64,000 bases of DNA from the NCBI RefSeq assembly GCF_965227725.1, contig NZ_CBDDGH010000005.1, positions 1,426,001 to 1,490,000 on the forward strand, given 5' to 3'. Under the pieces are notes generated by a model. That model was not told the DNA's origin. It worked only from the letters and a program-made list of their open reading frames with translations, and did no database searches. The stretch comes from Shimia sp965227725 (GTDB lineage: Bacteria; Pseudomonadota; Alphaproteobacteria; Rhodobacterales; Rhodobacteraceae). This document shows positions 17,788-25,707 of this stretch, in pieces. Numbering within the stretch: the first letter of the stretch is position 1; the number at the start of each line of letters is the position of its first letter. Made by a program: the position numbers and the translations under genes.

Positions 17788-19572
17788 TTAGTTTGATGTC
17801 AGCGTTATATCAGCCAACTCCGTGGGTTCAACTTCGGGACGCAGCCCCAAAAGCGGCGCGACGCGCGCGATCATTTCAGCCGCCACCGGCACTGCCGTCC
17901 AGCCTGCTGTGCGGCGCGGCTCATCGCCTGTGGTTTCCACCGGCTCATCCAGCGACAGGATCAGCACATATTTCGGATCATGGGTCGGGAACATCGCCGC
18001 AAAGGTGGCGATCACCTTGTCCTCATAGTACCCGCGCCCGTTTTCTTTCGGCTTGTCAGCCGTGCCGGTCTTGCCGCCCACCGCGTAGCCCGGCACCTCA
18101 CCAAAGGAGGCCGTGCCCTCGCTCACCACCTTGCGCAACATGGTGCGCGCGGCTTCGGCGCTTTCTGCGCTCATCACGCGCGGGCCAATCTCCACATCAT
18201 CCTGCTTCAGCAGGGTTGGCGTGACTTTGGTGCCGCCATTGGCGATCGCCGCATAGCCAGCTGCCAGATGCAGCGGGCTGGCAGACATGCCATGACCATA
18301 AGAAATTGTCATGGTCGACAGCTCAGACCAATTGCGCGGAAGCAGTGGCTGTGCGCCACGCGCCTCGACCACCTCAACCGGTGTCGGCTCAAAGAAGCCA
18401 AGGTTGCGCAGGAAATCCTGCTGACGCGCCGCCCCGATCAGCTGCGCAATTCGCGCGGTGCCGATATTGGAGGATTTCACGATCACCTTGGTCAGCGTCA
18501 ACTGCGCGCCGTAGTTGCGGAAATCCCGAATGCGGAATTTGCCCCAGCGCAGCGGCCCTTTGGTGTCAATCAGCGTCTCAGGCGCAGCAATCCCCAGCTC
18601 GATGGATTGCGCGGCGGTGAAAATCTTGAAGGTGGAGCCAAGCTCATAAAGCCCCTGCACCGCGCGGTTAAACAGCGGGCTGTCCGCCGCCTGCCCCTGC
18701 ACCGGAGGGCGCGGGCGGTTGTTGGGGTCAAAATCCGGCAGGCTGACCATGGAGATCACTTCACCGGTTTTCACATCCATCAGCACAGAGCTTGCGCCCT
18801 TGGCATTCATCAGCTTCATGCCACCCCAAAGCACGCGCTCGGCCGCGGCCTGCACGGTGAGGTCAATGGACAGGGTCAGCGATTTGTCGCCATTGGCTGG
18901 ATCACGCAGCGCATCGTCAAAGTACTTTTCAACACCCGCGACGCCGATCAGCTCGGCGTCATGCACGTCTTCCTTGCCAAAGCTCGCCCCGCCAAGGATG
19001 TGCGCCGCCAAACGCCCGTTTGGATACAGCCGCATTTCGCGGCGGCCAAACAGCAGCCCCGGCTCGCCGATATCATGCACAGCCTGTTGCTGCTCAGGGC
19101 TGATCTTCTTCTTGATCCAGAGGAATTTTCTCTTTCCTGTGAAATCCTTAACCAGACGTTCTTCATCCAGATCCGGAAAGATCGCGACCAGCTCCTTTGC
19201 GGCGCGCTCCTTGTCGATCATGTGATGTGGCTGCGCATAAAGCGCGTGGGTCTCAAGGTTGGTCGCCAGAATGCGCCCATGCCGGTCGACAATATCAGCA
19301 CGCTCCGCCTGAATGCGGCTCCCGGCATAGCTTGTGCGCGGCTCGGTGGCTTCAGACATGCTGACCACACCCATCCGCGCGCCCACAGTGATAAACGCTC
19401 CGGTGAACAGAACCGCCATGATCAGCAGACGCCCTTCCGCACGGGCACGCCCCTTGCTGCGCATTTCCTCATGGCGTGCGCGCAGGTTGGCGCGTTCAAT
19501 GCTGTCCGGGTTCTCCCCCACATCCCGCGCCCGCAGGATCGACGCAAGCGGTCTCAGCGGTGTGCGTGTCAT
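17788..19572 (-). CDS. ftsI: Septal transpeptidase FtsI (PBP3)
   Basis: Class B penicillin-binding protein that cross-links septal peptidoglycan. The 594 residues have a basic cytoplasmic segment, one transmembrane helix at about 49-70 (LLIMAVLFTGAFITVGARM), a pedestal domain with RADIVDRHGRILATNL, and a transpeptidase domain. The active-site serine is in STFK (after YELG) near residue 305, the second motif is SSN, and the third is KTG in VGGKTGTADK. It overlaps ftsL by ATGA. Confidence 0.97.
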   Translation of the reverse strand: MTRTPLRPLASILRARDVGENPDSIERANLRARHEEMRSKGRARAEGRLLIMAVLFTGAFITVGARMGVVSMSEATEPRTSYAGSRIQAERADIVDRHGRILATNLETHALYAQPHHMIDKERAAKELVAIFPDLDEERLVKDFTGKRKFLWIKKKISPEQQQAVHDIGEPGLLFGRREMRLYPNGRLAAHILGGASFGKEDVHDAELIGVAGVEKYFDDALRDPANGDKSLTLSIDLTVQAAAERVLWGGMKLMNAKGASSVLMDVKTGEVISMVSLPDFDPNNRPRPPVQGQAADSPLFNRAVQGLYELGSTFKIFTAAQSIELGIAAPETLIDTKGPLRWGKFRIRDFRNYGAQLTLTKVIVKSSNIGTARIAQLIGAARQQDFLRNLGFFEPTPVEVVEARGAQPLLPRNWSELSTMTISYGHGMSASPLHLAAGYAAIANGGTKVTPTLLKQDDVEIGPRVMSAESAEAARTMLRKVVSEGTASFGEVPGYAVGGKTGTADKPKENGRGYYEDKVIATFAAMFPTHDPKYVLILSLDEPVETTGDEPRRTAGWTAVPVAAEMIARVAPLLGLRPEVEPTELADITLTSN

Positions 19573-19916
19573 GGCGTGACCTCCTCAGCGGAGACCTCAA
19601 CTGCATTCTCAATGTCAAACAGCACGCCGCTGGCCGGATAGGCCACCTGCTCCACGCGCCCGAACTGGTTGGGGCGCAGCGGCAAAAGCTGCAGATCGTT
19701 GTAGTTGATCTCGGCCAGATCGCGCAGACGGTCAGGACGGTTGAGATAGGCCCACTCCGCCTTCAGCACCGACAGACGCGCCCGCGCCTCGCCAATCTCA
19801 CGCTGCAGACGTTCGGTCTCGCCGATCATCGCCTGGGTGCGATAGTTCTCCTGATAGGCCCACACGGACAGCGCAATCACCATACCAGCCGCCAAAACAA
19901 ACAACACCGTCCGCAT
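19569..19916 (-). CDS. ftsL: Cell division protein FtsL
   Basis: Small bitopic protein that partners FtsB and FtsQ and activates FtsWI. The 115 residues have an N-terminal helix (VLFVLAAGMVIALSVWAY at about 4-21), then a coiled-coil segment ERLQREIGEARARLSVLKAEWA and the typical LNRPDRLRDLA stretch. Position between rsmH and ftsI and the length fit FtsL better than any other protein. The start follows the rsmH stop immediately. Confidence 0.9.
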   Translation of the reverse strand: MRTVLFVLAAGMVIALSVWAYQENYRTQAMIGETERLQREIGEARARLSVLKAEWAYLNRPDRLRDLAEINYNDLQLLPLRPNQFGRVEQVAYPASGVLFDIENAVEVSAEEVTP

Positions 19917-20909
19917 TTACTTCCGCCCTCCAAGGGTTGGCATACCAATCGCTTTGCCCGCAATCTCACCCGCTGGCGCATCGGTGCGCCGCGCCACCCG
20001 CAACTTCGCAGAGCGCGCGCGCGGATTGTCTTCAAGCTCTTCCGGATCAGGTCCAACCGCCTTGCGGGTGATCAACTCAAACGCAGGCTTTTCCTGTTCT
20101 GTCTCAGGGGCATAGCGGTTGACGTTGCCGGTTTTGCCCGCGCGCGACTGCAAGAACCGCTTCACCATGCGGTCTTCCACCGAATGGAAGGTCACAACCG
20201 CCAGAAGCCCGCCGGGTTTCAGCGCCCGCTCTGCCGCCATCAGCCCACGGAACAGCTCGCCATATTCATCGTTCACCGCAATCCGCAGCGCCTGAAAGCT
20301 GCGTGTCGCCGGATGGCTCTGCCCCGGCTTCGGGCGCGGCAGGCAACTCTCGACAATCTCCGCCAGACGCAATGTGGTGGTGATCGGCGCAGCCGCCCGC
20401 TCCCGCACAATCGCCTTGGCAATCCGACGGCTCGCCCGCTCTTCCCCGTACTGGTAGATGATATCCGCCAGCTCGGCCTCACCGGCCTCATTCACCAGAT
20501 CTGCGGCCGAGGGCCCGTCCTGGCTCATCCGCATGTCTAGCGGACCATCTTTCATGAAGGAAAAGCCGCGCTCTGCCAGATCCAGCTGCATCGAGCTGAC
20601 CCCAAGGTCGAGCACCACGCCATCCAGATCCTCGGCATATTCATCCATTTTGGAAAACACACCGGCCACCAGCTCGATCTGATCGCCATAGCCGCCCACC
20701 CACGGGGCTGCCATCTCAAACGCCAGCGGATCACGGTCCACGCCGTAAACCTTGCTGGCCCCGGCCTCGATCAGCCCACGGGTATAGCCACCCGCGCCAA
20801 ATGTGCCATCAAGCCAGCGCCCCGAAACAGGTGCCACCGCGCGAAGCAAAGGCGCAAGCAGAACAGGAATGTGAGGGCGTTTGGCGGCGGGATCTTCAGG
20901 GGTCGCCAT
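19917..20909 (-). CDS. rsmH: 16S rRNA (cytosine(1402)-N(4))-methyltransferase RsmH
   Basis: S-adenosylmethionine-dependent methylation of C1402 in the decoding centre of 16S rRNA. The 330 residues start with HIPVLLAPLLRAVAP, then the SAM-binding DGTFGAGGYTRGLIEAG at about 34-50, VVLDLGVSSMQLDLAERGFSF in mid-domain and TFHSVEDRMVKRF in the C-terminal part. Formerly called mraW. It lies 2 bp after mraZ and directly before ftsL. Confidence 0.97.
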   Translation of the reverse strand: MATPEDPAAKRPHIPVLLAPLLRAVAPVSGRWLDGTFGAGGYTRGLIEAGASKVYGVDRDPLAFEMAAPWVGGYGDQIELVAGVFSKMDEYAEDLDGVVLDLGVSSMQLDLAERGFSFMKDGPLDMRMSQDGPSAADLVNEAGEAELADIIYQYGEERASRRIAKAIVRERAAAPITTTLRLAEIVESCLPRPKPGQSHPATRSFQALRIAVNDEYGELFRGLMAAERALKPGGLLAVVTFHSVEDRMVKRFLQSRAGKTGNVNRYAPETEQEKPAFELITRKAVGPDPEELEDNPRARSAKLRVARRTDAPAGEIAGKAIGMPTLGGRK

Positions 20910-20911
20910 CC

Positions 20912-21412
20912 TTAGAACCCCTCGTCGCCATCAAGGTAAATCGAAGGATCGGCATCAGGATCAAAATCGTCATCCGCCTCAAGCGCTTCTGCCTGGGTGG
21001 CTTCATAGGTCTCCGGGTTCCAGATCTCAAAGGTGTCGCCTTTACCGGCAAACACCGCCATGTCCGCAAGACCGATCTTGTCACGCTGCTCTTTGGGCAA
21101 CACGATCCGTCCGGTGTCATCCACCGAGGCGTCAATCGACAGGGTGAGGTAGAGATTGGAGAGCGCAAGGCGCTTCTTGCTGCCACGGGGCATTTTCATG
21201 ATGCGGGCCACCACATCATTCATCGCCTCAACCGTGAAACATTCCAGATAATCGCGGGTCTTGCCGCCGTATACGATCACGAGGTTGGGGTTTGCGCCAC
21301 TTTTCCAGTCTGGGTCGCCTGCTTCAAGCACACGGCGGAACTTGGCCGGAATCGACATCCGTCCCTTCGTATCCACCTTGTTACGGCTCTCGCCGCGAAA
21401 CATAAGCGCCAC
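20912..21412 (-). CDS. mraZ: Transcriptional regulator MraZ
   Basis: AbrB-fold DNA-binding protein that in other bacteria represses its own dcw operon by binding repeated TGGGN boxes. The 166 residues have two SpoVT/AbrB-like halves: FRGESRNKVDTKGRMSIPAKFR at the N-terminus and LSIDASVDDTGRIVLPKEQRD later. The reading starts at GTG (21412), which has AAAGGGG about 9 nt upstream; the ATG three codons later (21403) is less well spaced. The acidic tail (DDDFDPDADPSIYLDGDEGF) is longer than in E. coli. It heads the cluster. Confidence 0.94.
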   Translation of the reverse strand: MALMFRGESRNKVDTKGRMSIPAKFRRVLEAGDPDWKSGANPNLVIVYGGKTRDYLECFTVEAMNDVVARIMKMPRGSKKRLALSNLYLTLSIDASVDDTGRIVLPKEQRDKIGLADMAVFAGKGDTFEIWNPETYEATQAEALEADDDFDPDADPSIYLDGDEGF

Positions 21413-21477
21413 TGCCTATGGCCCCTTTCAACCTCTGCCTGCCCCACCACCCGGAATGGGTCCGGTGGAAGCGAAAC

Positions 21478-21511
21478 GGCGGATTGATCTGCTGCCACTG
21501 ATCAATCCGCC
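21478..21511. repeat. Perfect 12-bp inverted repeat in the mraZ leader
   Basis: GGCGGATTGATC (21478-21489) and GATCAATCCGCC (21500-21511) form a perfect 12-bp stem with a 10-nt loop, about 65 bp upstream of the mraZ start. No T-run follows on either strand, so an operator or an mRNA hairpin is more likely than a terminator. Confidence 0.7.
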
Positions 21512-21802
21512 GCCCTCGTCCCGCTTGTGCGGGTGTCCAGTTGCGCGTGCCACCTGGGGGGATGTTCTGCTCGCCCACGCACCGGATCTCTTTTTTTTCG
21601 ATGAAAGCGGGTGCCTGTATGAAACCTGACTTGGGATTTGAGGTCTTAGCGCCTCGTTTGTTCCCGTCCTCATCGTGGGTTTAGGGATGCCATGGGAATT
21701 TATGGAAGGCAACACAAATTTTGCCCCACAGAGTCTATATACACGATTTTCGCACCTCAAAAATCGCGCTGAATTGATGCCAATCGATTCGATTAGCACC
21801 AC

Positions 21803-21854
21803 ATATCCACAGATATTTACTTCTGAACACCAAATAATGTGTGATTTATCCACA
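21803..21854 (+). promoter_or_regulatory. DnaA-box-like sequences upstream of mraZ
   Basis: TTATCCACA at 21846-21854 matches the strict DnaA box; ATATCCACA at 21803-21811 has one mismatch. Both point the same way and are 43 bp apart in an AT-rich stretch. They may connect dcw expression to replication initiation; two boxes do not make an origin. Confidence 0.45.
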
Positions 21855-21864
21855 GAAATCGACT

Positions 21865-22048
21865 TCCCAAGAAATCCCAAAAAATTTCCACCCAGCACTC
21901 AAATTGCTTCAAAACGCACCACACCACCCTCACAAATCGCCGTCACGCCCACGTGATTCGCAGTGAGTTCCCATGAAAATCGCCATCCATCCCATTCATT
22001 CCCACATTTCACCGGCCACGCGCCCCATGAATTCCCAAACGCGACCCA
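21865..22048 (-). promoter_or_regulatory. Phased TGGGN repeats, candidate MraZ boxes
   Basis: Read on the minus strand, TGGGA-N5-TGGGA occurs at 21865-21879 and 21990-22004, and TGGGA-N5-TGGGG at 22023-22037 with TGGGT six bases further (22044-22048). A single TGGGA lies at 21969-21973. The 10-bp period places each repeat on the same DNA face. E. coli MraZ is reported to bind TGGGN repeats separated by 5 nt, so these are good candidates, although they are 450-640 bp from the mraZ start and closer to the divergent NUDIX gene. Confidence 0.5.
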
Positions 22049-22168
22049 AACCACACCCTCCACGAGAAATCGCGGGCTGCGACGACTATGCGCTTGCCCC
22101 CTCCCCAATCTGCGCTACCTTCCTCACAAACGCTCTCATGCGCGTGTCGTGAACCAAGGAGTTGGCTG

Positions 22169-22657
22169 ATGAGCCTCCTCGCCCCCTCGGCCCTTGAGGC
22201 CATGATCCAGAAAGCCCGCAAAACCGGGAAAAACCTGCAATTTGCCGCGCTGCCCTACCGCATCCGCAAGGGCAAACCACAGATCCTGATGGTCACCTCC
22301 CGCGGCACCCAGCAATGGATCATCCCCAAGGGCTGGCCCATGGATGGGATGAAACCCCACAAAGCTGCGGCACAGGAAGCCTGGGAAGAGGCCGGCATCA
22401 CCGGCACGATCGGCAAACACAGCATCGGCCAGTTCCGCTACCGCAAAACCCGCGGCCCATTGCGCGGCCAGAAAATCCGCGTGATGGTGTTTGCTCTGGA
22501 GGTCGACAAACTCGCCAAACACTACCCCGAAGCAGGCCAGCGCCGCCGCAAATGGATGCGCCCGAAAAAGGCCGCCAAACACATCCGCATTCCGGAACTG
22601 GCAGAGATCGTGCGCAACTTTGACACCAAACAGCTCAAAAAACGCGCAAGGTCATAG
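22169..22657 (+). CDS. NUDIX hydrolase
   Basis: 162-residue NUDIX-fold protein expected to hydrolyse a nucleoside diphosphate linked to another group. The Nudix box reads GWPMDGMKPHKAAAQEAWEE followed by AGI: the REUxEExGU core appears as QEAWEEAGI, with Gln for Arg, and the first Glu is replaced by Met. Such changes are common in the diphosphoinositol-polyphosphate/diadenosine-type branch, so the catalytic EE pair is kept. The ATG at 22169 has AAGGAG 6 nt upstream; the longer frame has no such site. Confidence 0.87.
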   Translation: MSLLAPSALEAMIQKARKTGKNLQFAALPYRIRKGKPQILMVTSRGTQQWIIPKGWPMDGMKPHKAAAQEAWEEAGITGTIGKHSIGQFRYRKTRGPLRGQKIRVMVFALEVDKLAKHYPEAGQRRRKWMRPKKAAKHIRIPELAEIVRNFDTKQLKKRARS

Positions 22658-22744
22658 GGCCGAACAGCCGCGCCAAGCTTGATCACCCCCAACACGCACC
22701 ATATGTTCGCGCCACCCAAGAGCTGACCAAGACACGCCACCGCG

Positions 22745-23215
22745 ATGATCAACTACACCTTAAAATGTGCCAACGACCACCGGTTTGACAGCTGGTTTCA
22801 ATCCGCAGAAGCCTTCGACAAACTTCAGGCCAGCGGCATGGTCGCCTGCGCCCTATGCGGCAACACCGATGTCACCAAGGCGATGATGGCACCCCGCGTG
22901 CGCCCGGCGCGCAAAGCAGCCAGCGCCCCGGCACCGCAGGAACAACCGGCCGAGGCGCCCAAGCCCAACCCCGGCGCCCTCTCCGCTCCGGCCTCCCCGG
23001 CAGAGCAGGCCCTGCGCGAGCTGCGCCAGCATGTTGAGGCCAACTCCGATTATGTCGGCAAGAATTTTGCCTCCGAGGCCCGCGCCATGCATGAAGGCAG
23101 CGCCCCGGAGCGCGCCATTTACGGCGAAGCCAAGCCCGAAGAGGCCAAGGCCCTGATCGAAGAAGGCGTGCCGGTCGCGCCCCTGCCCTTTTCCATCGGC
23201 CGCAAAACCAACTGA
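22745..23215 (+). CDS. DUF1178 family protein
   Basis: 156 residues of unknown function. The N-terminus contains KCANDHRFDSWFQSAEAFD and then CALCGN, giving Cys pairs (residues 8, 36 and 39) that look like a small zinc-ribbon. The middle is an Ala/Pro-rich linker (about 50-85), and the conserved C-terminal part includes NSDYVGKNFASEARAMHEG and PERAIYGEA. Widespread in alphaproteobacteria, often beside NUDIX and glutaredoxin genes. No strong ribosome binding site is seen at the ATG. Confidence 0.88.
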   Translation: MINYTLKCANDHRFDSWFQSAEAFDKLQASGMVACALCGNTDVTKAMMAPRVRPARKAASAPAPQEQPAEAPKPNPGALSAPASPAEQALRELRQHVEANSDYVGKNFASEARAMHEGSAPERAIYGEAKPEEAKALIEEGVPVAPLPFSIGRKTN

Positions 23216-23235
23216 CACGCAGAGAGGACCTTCCC

Positions 23236-23880
23236 ATGCACATTGTGATCACCGGCGCCAACAGAGGCATTGGCGCAACGCTTTCTGATCACTATCGCAA
23301 GGCAGGTCACAAGGTCACCGGCACCAGCCGCGCCGGAGGGGATTTCCTGCCTCTGGATGTGCGCGACGCAAGCAGTCAGGCCGCCATGGCCGCCGCACTG
23401 GATGCCCAGCCCATCGACCTCCTGATCTGCAATGCCGGCGTCTATCTGGACAAGGGCCAAAACCTCGCAGACGGCTACCCGACCGACATGTGGGCGGACA
23501 GCTTTGCCACCAATGTCACCGGCGTTTTCTTAACTGTGCAGAACCTGCTGCCGAACCTTCAACTCTCCGAAGCGCCCAAAATCGCAATCATCTCCTCGCA
23601 GATGGCCTCCCACACCCGCGCGCCGGGGGGCTCCTATATTTACCGCGCCTCCAAAGCCGCCGCCCTGAACCTGGGGCGCAATCTGGCGACCGATCTGGCC
23701 CACATCGGCATTGCCGTTGGCATCTACCACCCCGGATGGGTGCAGACCGATATGGGCGGCACACAGGCAGACATCACCTTGGAGGAAAGCGCCTCCGGCC
23801 TGATCAACCGGTTTGACGCCCTGTCTCTTGAGACCACCGGCTGCTTTGAAACCTGGGACGGCCGCGCCCACGCCTACTAA
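23236..23880 (+). CDS. SDR family oxidoreductase
   Basis: Short-chain dehydrogenase/reductase of 214 residues with the cofactor loop TGANRGIG at 6-13, the NAG motif in LLICNAGVY, and the catalytic pair YRASK with a preceding serine (IISSQMAS). The substrate is unknown. The N-terminus is compact (MHIVITGANRG), and AGAGAGG upstream serves as the ribosome binding site. It follows DUF1178 by 20 bp on the same strand. Confidence 0.88.
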   Translation: MHIVITGANRGIGATLSDHYRKAGHKVTGTSRAGGDFLPLDVRDASSQAAMAAALDAQPIDLLICNAGVYLDKGQNLADGYPTDMWADSFATNVTGVFLTVQNLLPNLQLSEAPKIAIISSQMASHTRAPGGSYIYRASKAAALNLGRNLATDLAHIGIAVGIYHPGWVQTDMGGTQADITLEESASGLINRFDALSLETTGCFETWDGRAHAY

Positions 23881-23906
23881 GCGCGCCAGTCTTCTGATTC
23901 ACAAAC

Positions 23907-23987
23907 TTCTCATTCACAAAATATCCCGGGGTGAATGGCGCAGCCAGCTGCGCCAGAGGGGCTGGCCCCTCATGCCGCCCCCGCCGC
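23907..23987. repeat. Dispersed intergenic repeat, family B
   Basis: CTTCTCATTCACAAAATATC then CCGGGG, followed by GCGCAGCCAGCTGCGC (palindrome) and GAGGGGCTGGCCCCTC (palindrome). Same box-plus-hairpins layout as 10733, 42832 and 57623. It lies between the SDR gene and lysC. Confidence 0.5.
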
Positions 23988-24085
23988 CTCTCTTTCCCAC
24001 CTCAAGGGCCGATAAAGTCAATCAAGCTTGCCTCTCGCCCCCCAACCGCGTAAACCCCCTCCGACTTACGATTTAAGGACGCGCC

Positions 24086-25321
24086 ATGCCCGTACTTGTG
24101 ATGAAATTCGGCGGCACCTCTGTTGCCAACCTTGACCGCATCCGCCGCGCCGCCAAACGCGTCGGCGTGGAAGTGGCCAAAGGCTATGACGTCATCGTCA
24201 TCGTCTCTGCCATGTCCGGGGAAACCAACAAGCTTGTGGGCTATGTCGACGAAACCTCCCCGCTTTATGACGCACGCGAATATGACGCCGTGGTCAGCTC
24301 CGGTGAGAATGTCACCGCAGGCCTGATGGCGCTGACCCTGCAGGAAATGGATGTACCGGCGCGCAGCTGGCAGGGCTGGCAAGTGCCGCTCAAGACCACC
24401 TCGGCGCACAGCCAGGCACGCATCGAGGAAATCCCGACCGACAACATCAACGCCAAATTTGGCGAAGGCATGCGTGTTGCCGTTGTGGCAGGTTTTCAGG
24501 GCATCTCTGAGGAAGGCCGCATCACCACCCTGGGCCGTGGCGGCTCTGACACCACAGCCGTGGCCTTTGCCGCCGCCTTTGAGGCGGAACGCTGTGACAT
24601 CTACACCGATGTGGACGGCGTCTACACCACCGACCCGCGCATCTGCCAGAAGGCGCGCAAACTCGACAAGATCGCCTTTGAAGAAATGCTCGAGCTGGCC
24701 AGCCTCGGCGCCAAGGTCCTCCAGACCCGCTCCGTGGAACTGGCCATGCGCAACCAAGTCCGGCTGAGGGTTCTCAGCTCTTTTGAAGAACAATCCGATG
24801 AAGCAGGCACGCTGGTCTGCGATGAGGAGGAAATTATGGAATCCAACGTCGTCTCCGGTGTCGCCTATTCGCGCGACGAAGCCAAAATGACCCTGCTGTC
24901 TGTGGCCGACCGCCCCGGCATCGCATCCATCATCTTTGGCTGCCTGTCTGATGCGGGCGTGAATGTGGACATGATCGTGCAGAACATCTCTGAAGATGGC
25001 CGCACCGACATGACCTACTCGCTGCCCACCGATCAGGTGAAACGCGCCGAAGCCGCGCTGGACGCGCTGAAATCCTCCGGTGGCCTGAACTTTGCCGAGC
25101 TGGTCATCGACGAAGAAGTGGCCAAGGTCTCTGTTGTCGGCATCGGCATGCGCAGCCAGTCCGGCGTGGCCGCCAAGGCTTTCAAAGTGCTGTCTGACGA
25201 AGGCATCAACATCAAAGTGATCACCACCTCCGAGATCAAAATCTCCGTGCTGATCGAGCGCAAATACATGGAACTGGCCGTGCAGGCCCTGCACGACGCC
25301 TTTGAGCTGGAAAAAGCCTAA
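24086..25321 (+). CDS. lysC: Aspartate kinase
   Basis: Phosphorylates aspartate, the first step to lysine (and diaminopimelate), threonine and methionine. The 411 residues start with the family motif VMKFGGTSVANLDRI, have VVSSGENVTAGLMAL, LGRGGSDTTAVAFA and YTDVDGVYTTDPRI in the kinase domain, then two ACT domains for allosteric control (VADRPGIASIIFG and VGIGMRSQSGVAAKAF). AAGGA lies 7 nt before the ATG. It feeds both cell-wall diaminopimelate and the threonine made by thrC elsewhere in this window. Confidence 0.97.
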   Translation: MPVLVMKFGGTSVANLDRIRRAAKRVGVEVAKGYDVIVIVSAMSGETNKLVGYVDETSPLYDAREYDAVVSSGENVTAGLMALTLQEMDVPARSWQGWQVPLKTTSAHSQARIEEIPTDNINAKFGEGMRVAVVAGFQGISEEGRITTLGRGGSDTTAVAFAAAFEAERCDIYTDVDGVYTTDPRICQKARKLDKIAFEEMLELASLGAKVLQTRSVELAMRNQVRLRVLSSFEEQSDEAGTLVCDEEEIMESNVVSGVAYSRDEAKMTLLSVADRPGIASIIFGCLSDAGVNVDMIVQNISEDGRTDMTYSLPTDQVKRAEAALDALKSSGGLNFAELVIDEEVAKVSVVGIGMRSQSGVAAKAFKVLSDEGINIKVITTSEIKISVLIERKYMELAVQALHDAFELEKA

Positions 25322-25348
25322 GGCTAAGCGCTCCCAGACATTACAGAA

Positions 25349-25379
25349 GGCCATGCCCTCCGGCGTGGCCTTTTCTTTT
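25349..25379 (+). terminator. Intrinsic terminator after lysC
   Basis: GGCCATGCC/GGCGTGGCC 9-bp stem (one G-T pair) with a 4-nt loop, followed by TTTTCTTTT, 28 bp after the lysC stop. Confidence 0.85.
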
Positions 25380-25707
25380 GCCGCAGGCCCATGCGCCCAA
25401 GGGCCAGTTGCGCACCAAATGGACGTGTTGCACAAAAAACAATCACGTTAACCTGACGCCCTGCCCGCCCTTACACCGCGTCACTTGCTTCACTGCAGCA
25501 TTGCCCCTGATCCATGCGTTTTCTACGCTCAGCGCCGCTCTCAGGCGCGCAATAGCTGCATCGGCATCAAATATCTGAGCGAAATACATATTTGCCTGCT
25601 GCGGCGCAGCAGCGATTTGCCGCTTGGGAACGCCTATAAACCATTTGGCATTCGCATCGGTTGTGGTCTATTCGCAAGATGAGCGACAACCAAGGACCAC
25701 ACCGTTT
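25380..25707 (+). other. lysC-ptsP intergenic region
   Basis: About 330 bp without a recognisable gene. It contains one strong hairpin, CTGCTGC/GCAGCAG at 25596-25612, about 95 bp before ptsP. The ptsP ribosome binding site is probably AAGGA at 25692-25696. A promoter for ptsP is expected here but no clear -35/-10 pair stands out. Confidence 0.5.

Larger units (their letters stand above)
21413..22168. promoter_or_regulatory. Long divergent control region between mraZ and the NUDIX gene
   Basis: 756 bp without a convincing gene. From mraZ outward it holds a perfect inverted repeat (21478-21511), an AT-rich block around 21690-21900 with two DnaA-box-like sequences, three GANTC sites (21731, 21786, 21955; candidate CcrM methylation sites) and repeated TGGGN elements up to 22048. 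The NUDIX ribosome binding site AAGGAG is at 22157-22162. An open frame at 21675-21956 has no recognisable protein features. Confidence 0.6.

Noticed and set aside
21774..21787. A second FNR-type box (TTGAT-N4-ATCGA)
   Set aside because: One mismatch and no metabolic link with the neighbouring genes; could be chance in an AT-rich segment.
21690..21900. A chromosomal replication origin
   Set aside because: Only one strict and one imperfect DnaA box, no typical origin neighbours (dnaA, hemE, maf or parAB). A regulatory role is more modest and likelier.
21675..21956. A 93-codon frame in the mraZ control region
   Set aside because: It overlaps the AT-rich repeats and DnaA-like boxes, has no clear ribosome binding site and no protein-like features.
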